This document shows positions 17,326 to 25,238 of a stretch of 64,000 nucleotides of DNA, one piece after another. A program made the translations under genes and the position numbers. This DNA is from Belliella pelovolcani (GTDB lineage: Bacteria > Bacteroidota > Bacteroidia > Cytophagales > Cyclobacteriaceae). The notes under the pieces were generated by a model that had not been told where the DNA came from, made no database searches, and worked only from the letters and a program-made list of their open reading frames with translations. The stretch covers positions 62,001-126,000 of the forward strand of contig NZ_FTOP01000005.1 in the NCBI RefSeq assembly GCF_900156785.1, in the 5' to 3' direction. Each line of letters starts with the position of its first letter. Position 1 is the stretch's first letter.

Positions 17326-17517
17326 ATGAAAAATTCAATTTTAAAATCAGGTTTAATCATGTTTGCCATGGTTGGGATGTTCTTCGTTAATGTGCAGGAT
17401 GCAAATGCTGTTCCTTGTACATTGAAAAAGATAAATGAAGGCGGGGCTACTGCAATATATGATTGTGGTGAGTATGGAGAAGTGACAGTTGCAAGAGGTA
17501 CTACTGTAAGAGCCTAA
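17326..17517 (+). CDS. Small secreted peptide with two cysteines
   Basis: A 63-residue product with a clear Sec-type signal: basic start MKNSILKS, a hydrophobic stretch GLIMFAMVGMFFV and a probable cleavage after DANA, leaving a mature peptide of about 35 residues beginning VPCTLKKINEGG. It has two cysteines (PCTL and YDCG) about 18 residues apart that could form one disulfide. The gene sits 48 bases upstream of a propeller-like lipoprotein gene, with a terminator-like hairpin between. Size, signal and placement recall the NVEAL-type small peptides found beside such lipoproteins in Bacteroidota, but the NVEAL motif itself is not exact (NVQDANA). Function unknown. The ATG at 17326 is chosen over upstream TTG/ATG codons because it begins the signal peptide. 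Confidence 0.7.
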   Translation: MKNSILKSGLIMFAMVGMFFVNVQDANAVPCTLKKINEGGATAIYDCGEYGEVTVARGTTVRA

Positions 17518-17523
17518 TAATTT

Positions 17524-17550
17524 TGGAGGGGAAACCCTCCACTTTTTTAC
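17524..17550 (+). terminator. Hairpin between peptide and lipoprotein genes
   Basis: tggaggg-gaaa-ccctcca followed by ctttttt: a 7-bp GC-rich stem with a GNRA-like loop and a short T-run. It looks like an intrinsic terminator placed inside the unit, which would make the peptide mRNA abundant and the lipoprotein mRNA a read-through product. Confidence 0.7.
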
Positions 17551-17565
17551 CATTAACAAAATAAT

Positions 17566-18654
17566 ATGAAAATTAAAATATATTCGTGTCTTCTTATTGT
17601 TATTAATTTGATTTCATGTCAACAGTCAGAAGAAAGAGTTTTCAAGATTGAATCAGGAAATTTAAAAATTATCGACTCGGTTCAAATCGATGATAGTGGA
17701 TTTAGTTTTTCATCAGTTTGGAATACCAAGATTTATAATGACACTCTTCTGGGATTTGGAGATGGTTCATTTTCCAGCATTAATATATTTCATACCAAAA
17801 CAGGAGATTTTCTGATGACCTTTGAATCAGATAGTATCGAAAGTTTTATAATTCCCAAAAAGAGTTATTCAAATTTTGCCGTAAATGGAGACAATTTCTT
17901 TCTTCTTAATCACCTTTTAAGTAAAGTATATGTCTTTACCTTAAATAAAGAATTTATTAGAACAGTTGATTTAAAATTTGAAAAGGAGTTATTTAAAGCT
18001 CAGTTTGACACTTTTTTTGAGTTTTATGATAATCAATTTTTTGTAAGTACAGAATATTCAGGTGGGACAATAAAAGAAACCTTTTCATATTCTCCTCTAC
18101 TTACAATTATTAATAGCAATGGAGAATTTAAATACAAAGTAGGGAATTATCCAAAGCCTTATACAGAGGGTAATTTGGTTTTAAGTGCTAATGAAAACAA
18201 GATTATTAAAGACGGAAAAATCTATATCCTGAATGTGGCTGGAGTTCCGATTTTGAAAGAGTATTTGCTTAATGGTGACTTGGACGGCGTGTATAAGTTG
18301 GAATCTGAACATCATGATCCTGAAATTGGATATTACACCAATGATCCATTTTCCGCTCCGCTAACTGATCAGTTCAATGGATTGGCTTCCGATCAAAATT
18401 CTTCTGAAAAAATATTTTATGCGACTTACAGTTCATTTGATACCCGTGATAGAGAATATGGTTTGGGTACTTATAAATGGATGTTGATGAAAATTGATCT
18501 AGAGAATATGACAATCAAAGAAAAGGAACTGGCGGGATCATGGCATTTAAATGAATTAAGAAAATTGATCCCTCAAGTCAAAGGAGACACAGTGAGTATT
18601 TTAATCAGGGAGAAAGATGAGAACTTGTATTTGAAGCGATTGATATTTGATTAA
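17566..18654 (+). CDS. Propeller-like lipoprotein
   Basis: A 362-residue exported lipoprotein: signal peptide ending in the lipobox INLISC (Cys19), then a protein made of recurrent beta-strand-rich segments, several with the ...I.N..G.F.....pattern of TolB/6-bladed propeller proteins. It resembles in general plan the DUF4221/6-bladed beta-propeller lipoproteins of Bacteroidota; the exact family cannot be fixed by eye. It lacks any enzymatic motif I recognise. It follows the small peptide gene and hairpin. Residues about 38-86 were recently duplicated downstream, in the decayed copy at 18688-18945. Low GC relative to the dcw genes suggests lineage-specific origin. Confidence 0.75.
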   Translation: MKIKIYSCLLIVINLISCQQSEERVFKIESGNLKIIDSVQIDDSGFSFSSVWNTKIYNDTLLGFGDGSFSSINIFHTKTGDFLMTFESDSIESFIIPKKSYSNFAVNGDNFFLLNHLLSKVYVFTLNKEFIRTVDLKFEKELFKAQFDTFFEFYDNQFFVSTEYSGGTIKETFSYSPLLTIINSNGEFKYKVGNYPKPYTEGNLVLSANENKIIKDGKIYILNVAGVPILKEYLLNGDLDGVYKLESEHHDPEIGYYTNDPFSAPLTDQFNGLASDQNSSEKIFYATYSSFDTRDREYGLGTYKWMLMKIDLENMTIKEKELAGSWHLNELRKLIPQVKGDTVSILIREKDENLYLKRLIFD

Positions 18655-18687
18655 AAGGGTAAGGTGTTTAGTTAATGTTTTGAGAAA

Positions 18688-18945
18688 ATGATAGTTAGAA
18701 TTATATGGGTTATTGTGTTTTGAATGGGGATATCAGGATGCAATCGACAACAAGAAAACATTTTTTAAATCATTCCAGGGGAGCTTACTATTATAGACTC
18801 TGTTCAAATAGATGATAGTGGATTTAGTTTTTCATCGGTTTGGAATACCAAGATTTATAATGACACTCTTCTGGGATTTGGAGATGGTTCATTTTCCAGC
18901 ATTAATATATTTCATACCAAAACAGGAGATTTTCTGATGACCTTT
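18688..18945 (+). pseudogene. Decayed partial copy of the propeller-like lipoprotein
   Basis: Starting from the ATG at 18688, the frame encodes a signal-like start, then an in-frame TGA (18721) and a later TAA, yet a lipobox-like GISGC is still readable. From about 18791 to 18945 the DNA is almost identical to 17669-17823 (offset 1122; exact over the last 100 bases or more), after which similarity stops abruptly. Only the first quarter of the gene is present. It is a truncated, disabled tandem duplicate, perhaps refreshed by gene conversion. Confidence 0.8.
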
Positions 18946-19139
18946 TCTATAAATCCCATGACCCTACCGCATCTATGCTCCTTTGAAATCTTTGCGAGAA
19001 GCTTTCCTCCTTCATCCTTTTGAATTCCTCCTTTCCATCACTTTTTTTCAATCAAAATTCCAGTCATTGGCTGTCTTTATGATTTTATTTATAAATTTAC
19101 CCTGTTATAATATTTCGACATTAAATAAGCCTTATCGAT
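18946..19139 (+). other. Leader region of dnaN
   Basis: About 190 bases with pyrimidine-rich words (cctccttcatcc, cctcctttcc) and an AT-rich stretch before the dnaN ATG. No clear promoter match or structure was found. An 87-codon frame crossing into dnaN here looks spurious. Confidence 0.4.
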
Positions 19140-20264
19140 ATGAAATTCATTGTTTCCTCTTCTGCACTATTGAAGCAGCTTTCCGCAATCAACGGAGTAG
19201 TGACTACCAATCCGGTAGTGCCTATTTTGGAAAACTTTCTCTTTGAAATCAAAGAAGGGAAATTGACCATCACTGCCTCAGATTTACAGACTTCTATGAT
19301 GACTGAAATCGATGTAGAAGCTAAGGAAGATGGAAACATCGCTGTACCAGCAAAGATCTTGATAGAGACTTTGAAGAACCTACCTGAGCAGCCAGTGACT
19401 TTTAGCATTGATCATGATACTTATAGCATCGAGATCAGTTCTGACAATGGTAGGTACAAGTTGGCAGGAGAAAATGCAACAGATTTCCCAAAAATTGCTG
19501 CCGTAACCAACGCTTCTTCTGTAGATATGTCTACTGAGGTATTGAGTAGTGCTATTAGCAATACCATCTTTGCAACAAGCAATGATGAATTGAGACCTGC
19601 CATGACCGGGGTGTACATCAACTTGAGCAGCACCAATACTACTTTTGTAGCAACTGATGGACACAGGTTGATCAGGTACAGAAGAGTGGATGTGGCTTCG
19701 CAGGATGCAGCCAGTATCATCATTCCTAGAAAAGCGCTTAACTTATTGAAGTCTACTTTGCCATCTGAGAATATCCCTGTGACTGTAGAATTCAATAGCT
19801 CCAATGCATACTTCAATTTTGGGAGCATCAAAATGATTTGTAGATTGATCGACGAGCGTTTCCCGGATTATGAAAATGTCATCCCTGTAGACAATCCAAA
19901 CCACATGACGATTGATAGACTTGAGTTTTTGGGCTCTCTAAGAAGGATCGCAATCTATGCAAACAAGACCACGCACCAGGTGAGGTTGAAGCTTGCAGGT
20001 AGTGAGCTACAGATTTCTGCCGAAGATTTGGACTTCTCTAACGAGGCCAATGAAAGGCTTTCTTGCGAGCATGATGGGGAGGATATTGAGATTGGATTCA
20101 ACGCCAAGTTTTTGGTAGAGATGCTGAATAATATTTCTTCCAAAGAGGTAACACTTCAGTTTTCAGCACCAAACAGAGCTGGTCTAATCGTGCCTTCTGA
20201 CAAATCAGATAATGAAGACATCTTGATGCTTGTGATGCCAGTGATGTTGAATAATTATGTATAA
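19140..20264 (+). CDS. dnaN: DNA polymerase III beta subunit (sliding clamp)
   Basis: Ring-shaped processivity clamp that tethers the replicative polymerase to DNA. The 374 residues have the three-domain clamp layout. Recognisable segments are MKFIVSSSALLKQLSAINGV, the TDGHRLIRYRR motif around 173-183 and the C-terminal PVMLNNYV, which forms part of the protein-binding cleft. Length is standard. It stands alone here rather than beside dnaA/recF. A strong terminator follows directly. Confidence 0.97.
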   Translation: MKFIVSSSALLKQLSAINGVVTTNPVVPILENFLFEIKEGKLTITASDLQTSMMTEIDVEAKEDGNIAVPAKILIETLKNLPEQPVTFSIDHDTYSIEISSDNGRYKLAGENATDFPKIAAVTNASSVDMSTEVLSSAISNTIFATSNDELRPAMTGVYINLSSTNTTFVATDGHRLIRYRRVDVASQDAASIIIPRKALNLLKSTLPSENIPVTVEFNSSNAYFNFGSIKMICRLIDERFPDYENVIPVDNPNHMTIDRLEFLGSLRRIAIYANKTTHQVRLKLAGSELQISAEDLDFSNEANERLSCEHDGEDIEIGFNAKFLVEMLNNISSKEVTLQFSAPNRAGLIVPSDKSDNEDILMLVMPVMLNNYV

Positions 20265-20318
20265 AAAATGGTTTTAGATACTTTTCTGCTCTCGTAGAAT
20301 TGATATATGTAAATATTC

Positions 20319-20349
20319 AAAAAAGCCCCTTTAGATTGGGGCTTTTTTA
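20319..20349. terminator. Bidirectional intrinsic terminator
   Basis: aaaaagcccc-tttagatt-ggggcttttt: 10-bp stem with an A-run before and a T-run after, so it can work for dnaN (plus) and for the ATPase gene (minus), whose stop codon overlaps it. Confidence 0.9.
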
Positions 20350-21543
20350 GTATAAAAATCCAAAAAGATACAATGGGATTTTGTTACCAATGCCATGGAG
20401 CATTTCATCAGCAGCTACAAAAGAATCTGGAATATTGGCTATCTGATTGAAATTTTTGTTTTTTCCTCCAATCTCAAATTCGAATTTATTGTCAATTAAA
20501 AAATCACCATTTTTTGCTGTGGTGAGAGATGCACCACTGTTTTCAAGTTGATTATAGAAAAAAGTCTCTCTGATATTTCCTTGGTTTTGATTTTCCAATG
20601 CGAGGGCATAAATAAGGTTGGTATTTGAGAGATAAATCTTGTCTGGTTTATTCATCATACTTATTCCTTTAGAAGAGCTCCTCAGGTTTTTGATTAGTTT
20701 GGACACTTCCAACATATGGAGCATTTCAAGTAGCCTTGGTCTTGTCGTTTCTGTTTTTTCTGCAAGTTTTGTAATGTTTGGACTGAAAGGAACAGAAGTA
20801 GAAAGAAGATAGAGAAGCTTTTTCAATTTTGCCTGTGTACTTGTAGATATGTCTTTTCCTTCTGGTAGATCATAATCAATGATGACGTTTATCAGTTGAT
20901 TGATTTTAGAAGTATAATCTCTTTCACCCTCCAAGAAAAAGGGATAAGCGCCAGTTTTTTTATAAGATTCAAATTCCAACATCAAATTGGGTATCAACTC
21001 TTGAATCTGATATGTGATTTTCTGATGGTCATTTAAGAGTGTATCGAAAGAATAGATTTCCAGGTTTATTTTCAATTTCAGACTAAGATATTCTCTAAAT
21101 GATAATTCAGGTAATTCAAAATAGACCAGTCTTCTACTCAAATCTGCTTGAGATTTTTGCAGTTCCAAAATTGAAGATCCAGATATGATAAGCTTCAGAT
21201 CAGGATAGAAATCATAAATATTCTTTACGGCAGTTTGCCAATCCTCATATTTATGAACTTCATCCAATAGTAGATTTCTACCTCCCAAATGATAAAACCT
21301 TTCTGCTAGTTCAACCAAGCTATTTTGTTTGAAATATAAGTCATCCAAACTCAGGTAGAGAGATTTGTCAAGTGGCAAGTTTTCTTTGAGATATTGCAGC
21401 ATCAATGTTGATTTGCCTGTTCCTCTAGCGCCCAAAATACAAATTCCTCTACCACTCCAGTTGATCTTCTGGTAATGACTTCTCTTAAAGTCTGTCTTCA
21501 CAGACTGTAATAAGTTTCTATATCTATTTAATAATGCTTCCAT
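20347..21543 (-). CDS. AAA family ATPase with DUF4143-type C-terminal domain
   Basis: A 398-residue ATPase of the archaeal-type AAA_14/DUF4143 class. Walker A GARGTGKS lies at 38-45, the Walker B stretch NLLLDEVHKYEDW at about 90-102, the sensor-like LIISGSSILEL near 129 and the SRRLVYFELPELSFREYL arginine segment after it. The C-terminal half has a winged-helix-like part (TKLAEKTETTRPRLLEML) followed by a restriction-nuclease-like DUF4143 fold. The physiological role of this family is not settled. The ATG at 21543 lies only about 9 bases from a TAnnTTTG-type -7 element, so the mRNA may be nearly leaderless. The stop lies within the terminator shared with dnaN. Confidence 0.9.
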   Translation of the reverse strand: MEALLNRYRNLLQSVKTDFKRSHYQKINWSGRGICILGARGTGKSTLMLQYLKENLPLDKSLYLSLDDLYFKQNSLVELAERFYHLGGRNLLLDEVHKYEDWQTAVKNIYDFYPDLKLIISGSSILELQKSQADLSRRLVYFELPELSFREYLSLKLKINLEIYSFDTLLNDHQKITYQIQELIPNLMLEFESYKKTGAYPFFLEGERDYTSKINQLINVIIDYDLPEGKDISTSTQAKLKKLLYLLSTSVPFSPNITKLAEKTETTRPRLLEMLHMLEVSKLIKNLRSSSKGISMMNKPDKIYLSNTNLIYALALENQNQGNIRETFFYNQLENSGASLTTAKNGDFLIDNKFEFEIGGKNKNFNQIANIPDSFVAADEMLHGIGNKIPLYLFGFLY

Positions 21544-21544
21544 T

Positions 21545-21626
21545 GTATTTTCAAAGATACAAAATTAATTTAAAAACGTATCTTAGAACATACGATTAAA
21601 TTGTAAAAATGTATTTTTGGAAATAC
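21545..21626 (-). promoter_or_regulatory. Promoter with three phased GTAT-N8-ATAC dyads
   Basis: Three inverted repeats of the form GTAT-N8-ATAC occur at 21545-21560, 21578-21593 and 21611-21626, exactly 33 bases apart. A half-site gtat follows at 21645. The minus strand carries tatctttg (21552-21559), an exact TAnnTTTG -7 box, inside the first dyad. The layout suggests cooperative binding of a dimeric regulator, possibly the ATPase with its winged-helix part. Confidence 0.6.
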
Positions 21627-21860
21627 AGTTTGTTTGTATCAATTGTATTTTTAGATCTTGGTATTTGAAGGTTAAGGTAAAGCTAATTCAAATAGCCCTC
21701 CGTTCTAAGGGAGGGCAAAAGCAACATTCCAATTGAAAAGAATCGCAACTTCGATTGACACTTGCTTTAGCTGGAGGCAAACAATTCAATGATTCAGTTT
21801 TGGCTTTAACCAAATCAATTTCTACTCTCTAATCCTTCAATAACTTAATGAACTTAATTT
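21627..21860. other. Non-coding spacer with hairpin
   Basis: The hairpin gccctc...gagggc at 21695-21716 (6-7 bp stem) may end the GH13 transcript coming from the right, although no strong T-run is seen on the minus strand. The rest is AT-rich, with no gene recognised. Confidence 0.4.
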
Positions 21861-23744
21861 CTAATCAACTCCTTTAAGCTCCAAAATCCAACTCTCCAAT
21901 GGCTCCAAATCTACCCTGACTGTTCCTAGACCAGCATGGATATGTAGTTTTGCCTTGGCTGACTGGTATAGCTTTTCCTCCAATTCATATTCTCCATCTT
22001 CCAATCCCCAAGCGGTGATGATGCTGGCAGGGATTTGTAAGTCAAAGCCAAAGGTGTCATTTTGAGCAAAATTGGTGATGATGATGAGCTTTTGTTCATG
22101 CGACCACCTGATGTAAGAGAATACTCGGTCATTGTACCATTCAGTATTACCTCTATTGAATGCATGGATTTCAGCATAATTACCTGCAAGTGCAGGACTC
22201 TTGATCGTGAAATTCAATAATCTTTTATAGAAATCTCTGAGCTCTTTTTCAGAAGTACTGAGTTGACCTCCATCAAATTTCCCATCATTCATCCATCTTT
22301 GATGGTGGGGAACGCCAATGTAATCGAAGATAGACGTCCTACTCGCACTTCCAAAGCCTGCATGCTCTACCGCTGGCTCGCCAACTTCCTGTCCAAAATA
22401 AATCATCATTGGTGCTTGATCGACGGTGGCCGAAAGCACTGCAGCAGGTTTGGCGATTTCCGCTTTTCCTGCAAATTCTGGACTGGCAATTCTTTGCTCG
22501 TCATGATTTTCTAAGAAATGCAACATGTGCTGACTGATATCAGAAAGCCCCTGCTGAATCTGGATAAGATTGTCAGTGGAGCCTCTGCCTTGCATGATGT
22601 TTTTCAGCGTATCATAGAGCTCTACCTTATCGTAGAGATAGTCCATTTTGCCCAATTGGATGTAGTTTCTGTGTTCTCTTGGATTGTAAATTTCAGCCAA
22701 GAGAAAAGCATCAGGATTAGCCATCTTAATAGCGGAGTTCATGTAACTCCAAAATTCCACAGGAACCATTTCCGCCATGTCAAATCGAAAGCCATCCACA
22801 CCTTTTGCTGTCCAGAATAGGGCAATATTTCTGAATTTCTTCCATGAATCTGGTACATCCTTATCTTGCCAAAATTCAAAATGTGCTTCAAAATCAGCTT
22901 CTCTGAAATAGTCTGGCAGCTCAGGGAAGTCCTTGCTCCCATCTGGCTTGATACCATAATTGATCTTCACTGTCTCGTACCAATCATTGAAATCAGGTCT
23001 AGCTTCTCGTGAGCCATTTCCAGTCCATTTGGCAGGGTTTTCATCAAAACTTCCATCAGCTAAGGGATGATCTTCCCCTCCGAGTGGACGATAGTCACCT
23101 TGTGGCAATGGAACTTCAAATGCTTTCTCTGGAATGTAATAGAAGTTATTATCTCTTTTGTATGCTACACTAGTATCATCATCGGCTCCAAAGTCTTTGA
23201 CTCCCTCAGGATTGTTTTTGCCTTCGTACTTTCTTGCCACATGATTGGGGACGATGTCTATCAGAACTTTCAATCCTTGAGCATGGGTTCGCTTGATTAA
23301 GGCCTCGAATTCCTCAAGCCGCTTGCTTGGATCATCAGCCAGATCTGGATTGACTTGGTAGTAGTCCTTGACCGCGTATGGCGATCCAGCTCGACCTTTG
23401 ACCACATCTGGATCGTCATTAGAAATTCCATAAGCTGTATAATCCCTAATCACTGCATGGTGAGGAACACCTGTGTACCAGATATGGGTGGCACCTAAAT
23501 CTTTGATTTCTTGAAGTGCTTTTTCGGTAAAATCTGAAAACTTCCCGACACCATTTTCTTCCAAAGTACCCCAAGGTTTATTATTGGTATTGGTATTTCC
23601 AAAAAGCCGTGTAAAAACCTGATAAACGACTATTTTATGATTTTCTTCCATTTCGGATGTTGGTTCAATAGGGTTACTGTCGCATGCCAAAAAGCCTAAT
23701 GCTAAACTTCCAGCCACAGACATAGAGGTAAGTAATTTCTTCAT
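21861..23744 (-). CDS. GH13 alpha-amylase family lipoprotein
   Basis: A 627-residue exported glycoside hydrolase: signal peptide with lipobox GFLAC (Cys21), so membrane-anchored, probably in the periplasm or outer membrane. GH13 motifs are complete: DIVPNHV at 163-169, GFRFDMAEM with nucleophile Asp322, LLAEIYNP with acid/base Glu351 and FLENHDEQR with the transition-state Asp415. A C-terminal beta domain follows. It should cleave or transfer alpha-1,4/1,6-glucans, but which one cannot be said. There is no SusC/D pair nearby, so this is a stand-alone gene. It ends 317 bases before the next gene on its strand. Confidence 0.92.
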   Translation of the reverse strand: MKKLLTSMSVAGSLALGFLACDSNPIEPTSEMEENHKIVVYQVFTRLFGNTNTNNKPWGTLEENGVGKFSDFTEKALQEIKDLGATHIWYTGVPHHAVIRDYTAYGISNDDPDVVKGRAGSPYAVKDYYQVNPDLADDPSKRLEEFEALIKRTHAQGLKVLIDIVPNHVARKYEGKNNPEGVKDFGADDDTSVAYKRDNNFYYIPEKAFEVPLPQGDYRPLGGEDHPLADGSFDENPAKWTGNGSREARPDFNDWYETVKINYGIKPDGSKDFPELPDYFREADFEAHFEFWQDKDVPDSWKKFRNIALFWTAKGVDGFRFDMAEMVPVEFWSYMNSAIKMANPDAFLLAEIYNPREHRNYIQLGKMDYLYDKVELYDTLKNIMQGRGSTDNLIQIQQGLSDISQHMLHFLENHDEQRIASPEFAGKAEIAKPAAVLSATVDQAPMMIYFGQEVGEPAVEHAGFGSASRTSIFDYIGVPHHQRWMNDGKFDGGQLSTSEKELRDFYKRLLNFTIKSPALAGNYAEIHAFNRGNTEWYNDRVFSYIRWSHEQKLIIITNFAQNDTFGFDLQIPASIITAWGLEDGEYELEEKLYQSAKAKLHIHAGLGTVRVDLEPLESWILELKGVD

Positions 23745-23968
23745 AAGACCAAATATAAAAAATGTTAGCAGGCAAAAGTTTAAAAACGCTTAAAACTCAA
23801 GCCTAAGAAATAAGAGTTATGGTTAAACGAGTGATTTGAATTGTAGTTAAGTTTAAATAAAACCAAAAAAATGAATTTATATAAAAATTAAATCATTAAA
23901 TATTATATAAATAAATGGAAATATTTTATTTTAGAGAAAATATGTTTCTCTTTAAACTACAGACGAGT

Positions 23969-24496
23969 ATGAAAAATTCTTTACTGAAATTCTCATTTGC
24001 AATATTTGCAATCCTTAGCCTTACTTTCTTTACTTCATGCGGGAATGATGATGACCCTGAGATGGTGAGTATTGAGGGTACTTGGGATTATGATGAATTC
24101 GATTTAGAAATCAGTATCAATAATATGTCAGATGTTGATTTTTTTATTCAAGAATTTGGAGCTACACCTGCTCAAGCAACAGCAGCTTCTCAATCCTTAA
24201 AAGATGGTTTCTTTGAAAGTGACGATTTCGAAGGAACAAGATTTATTTTCGCATCAAATGGTTCTTATGAAATCAGAGTTGATGATCAATTAGATGAATC
24301 AGGAACTTACTCAGTAAATGCTGACAATACAATATTAACATTAAGTTCAGATTCGGAGTCAATAGACTTTGAAATAGCAGAATTGAGCAGAAATAGACTA
24401 ACAATCAGTGTTGAAGAAAGATTTGAATTTGACCTGACTGATGATGATATTGATGAATTATTAGAGTTAAAAATTATCATATCTTTCATCCGGTAA
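23969..24496 (+). CDS. Lipocalin-like lipoprotein
   Basis: A 175-residue protein with signal and lipobox FFTSC, then an acidic linker (GNDDDPEM). A domain opening with IEGTWDYDEF and continuing with FIFASNGSYEI, SGTYSVNADNTILTL and NRLTISVEE is the pattern of small Bacteroidota lipocalin-like lipoproteins. The chosen ATG (23969) starts the signal peptide; 18 codons upstream are open but lack signal features. Ligand unknown. It is convergent with an outer-membrane protein gene. Confidence 0.8.
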   Translation: MKNSLLKFSFAIFAILSLTFFTSCGNDDDPEMVSIEGTWDYDEFDLEISINNMSDVDFFIQEFGATPAQATAASQSLKDGFFESDDFEGTRFIFASNGSYEIRVDDQLDESGTYSVNADNTILTLSSDSESIDFEIAELSRNRLTISVEERFEFDLTDDDIDELLELKIIISFIR

Positions 24497-24504
24497 TGAT
24501 AAAT

Positions 24505-24550
24505 GCTAGAGGTTGCAGGTATATCTGCGACCTCTAGCTTCTTTAATTTT
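24505..24550. terminator. Terminator hairpin between convergent genes
   Basis: gctagaggttgcag (24505-24518) pairs with ctgcgacctctagc (24525-24538) over 14 bp with one G-U pair, followed by ttctttaattttt. It serves the lipoprotein gene and, in reverse, may stop the convergent gene. Confidence 0.85.
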
Positions 24551-25154
24551 TCAAGTTTGATCTCCCAAAGAAGTATTTAATACCTAGATTAACCTGTCCC
24601 AGCCTAGCTTCAAAATTTCTTTCCTCTGAGAAAGGGTTTCTATAGTTAGCTCCATATCTAAAAGTCCCAATATTTGCATCAAATCCCCATTTTTGATTCG
24701 GTAAAAACATAAATGCTGGAAATATGGAGAAATTATAAATGGTGCTTTTTGATTCAGTAAACTGTGACATAGAGTCCCTATTGATCTGTCCAATTATAGC
24801 GCTTCCTTCTAAACTGAAAAGAAATATTTCTGTAATTGGGAAAAATTTTCTGATAAAAATTCCACCTGCCAAACTATTACTTCTCCTTTCTTCAAATAGA
24901 TTGGTAGCAGGATTAATAGTTGGGATTTTGGTTCTGTTAAAATTAATTGTTGGGCCAATGGCAATAGACTCATTCAAAAATATCCCTAAATGAGCGTGTG
25001 ATGAAAAAAACAAGTTGTAAGGTGTCATTCCAGCACCAGTATCATATTTATAGGTCTCGAGAGAAACGGACCCTCCCAGATATTTTGTTCCTTTGGAAAA
25101 TTGACCAAAAGAAAGGAAGGGTAAAAAGAATAGAATGACGAAAAGCTTTTTCAT
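24543..25154 (-). CDS. Putative outer-membrane beta-barrel protein
   Basis: A 203-residue protein with a signal peptide (MKKLFVILFFLPFLSFGQ) and alternating, glycine- and aromatic-rich strands ending in NLGIKYFFGRSNLKN, typical of small outer-membrane barrels with about eight strands. The start at 25154 is preferred over one 16 codons upstream because it begins the signal peptide. No specific function can be given. Confidence 0.75.
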   Translation of the reverse strand: MKKLFVILFFLPFLSFGQFSKGTKYLGGSVSLETYKYDTGAGMTPYNLFFSSHAHLGIFLNESIAIGPTINFNRTKIPTINPATNLFEERRSNSLAGGIFIRKFFPITEIFLFSLEGSAIIGQINRDSMSQFTESKSTIYNFSIFPAFMFLPNQKWGFDANIGTFRYGANYRNPFSEERNFEARLGQVNLGIKYFFGRSNLKN

Positions 25155-25238
25155 AGCATATAAATAATATCCTGAAAGGTAAGCTTTAGTTTTGAATTTC
25201 AAACGATATTTTCTTTAGTAAAATTTAGAATGTAGACT

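Noticed and set aside
18983-19246. 87-codon frame overlapping the dnaN start
   Set aside because: Out of frame with dnaN, overlaps its conserved 5' part and has no recognisable domain.
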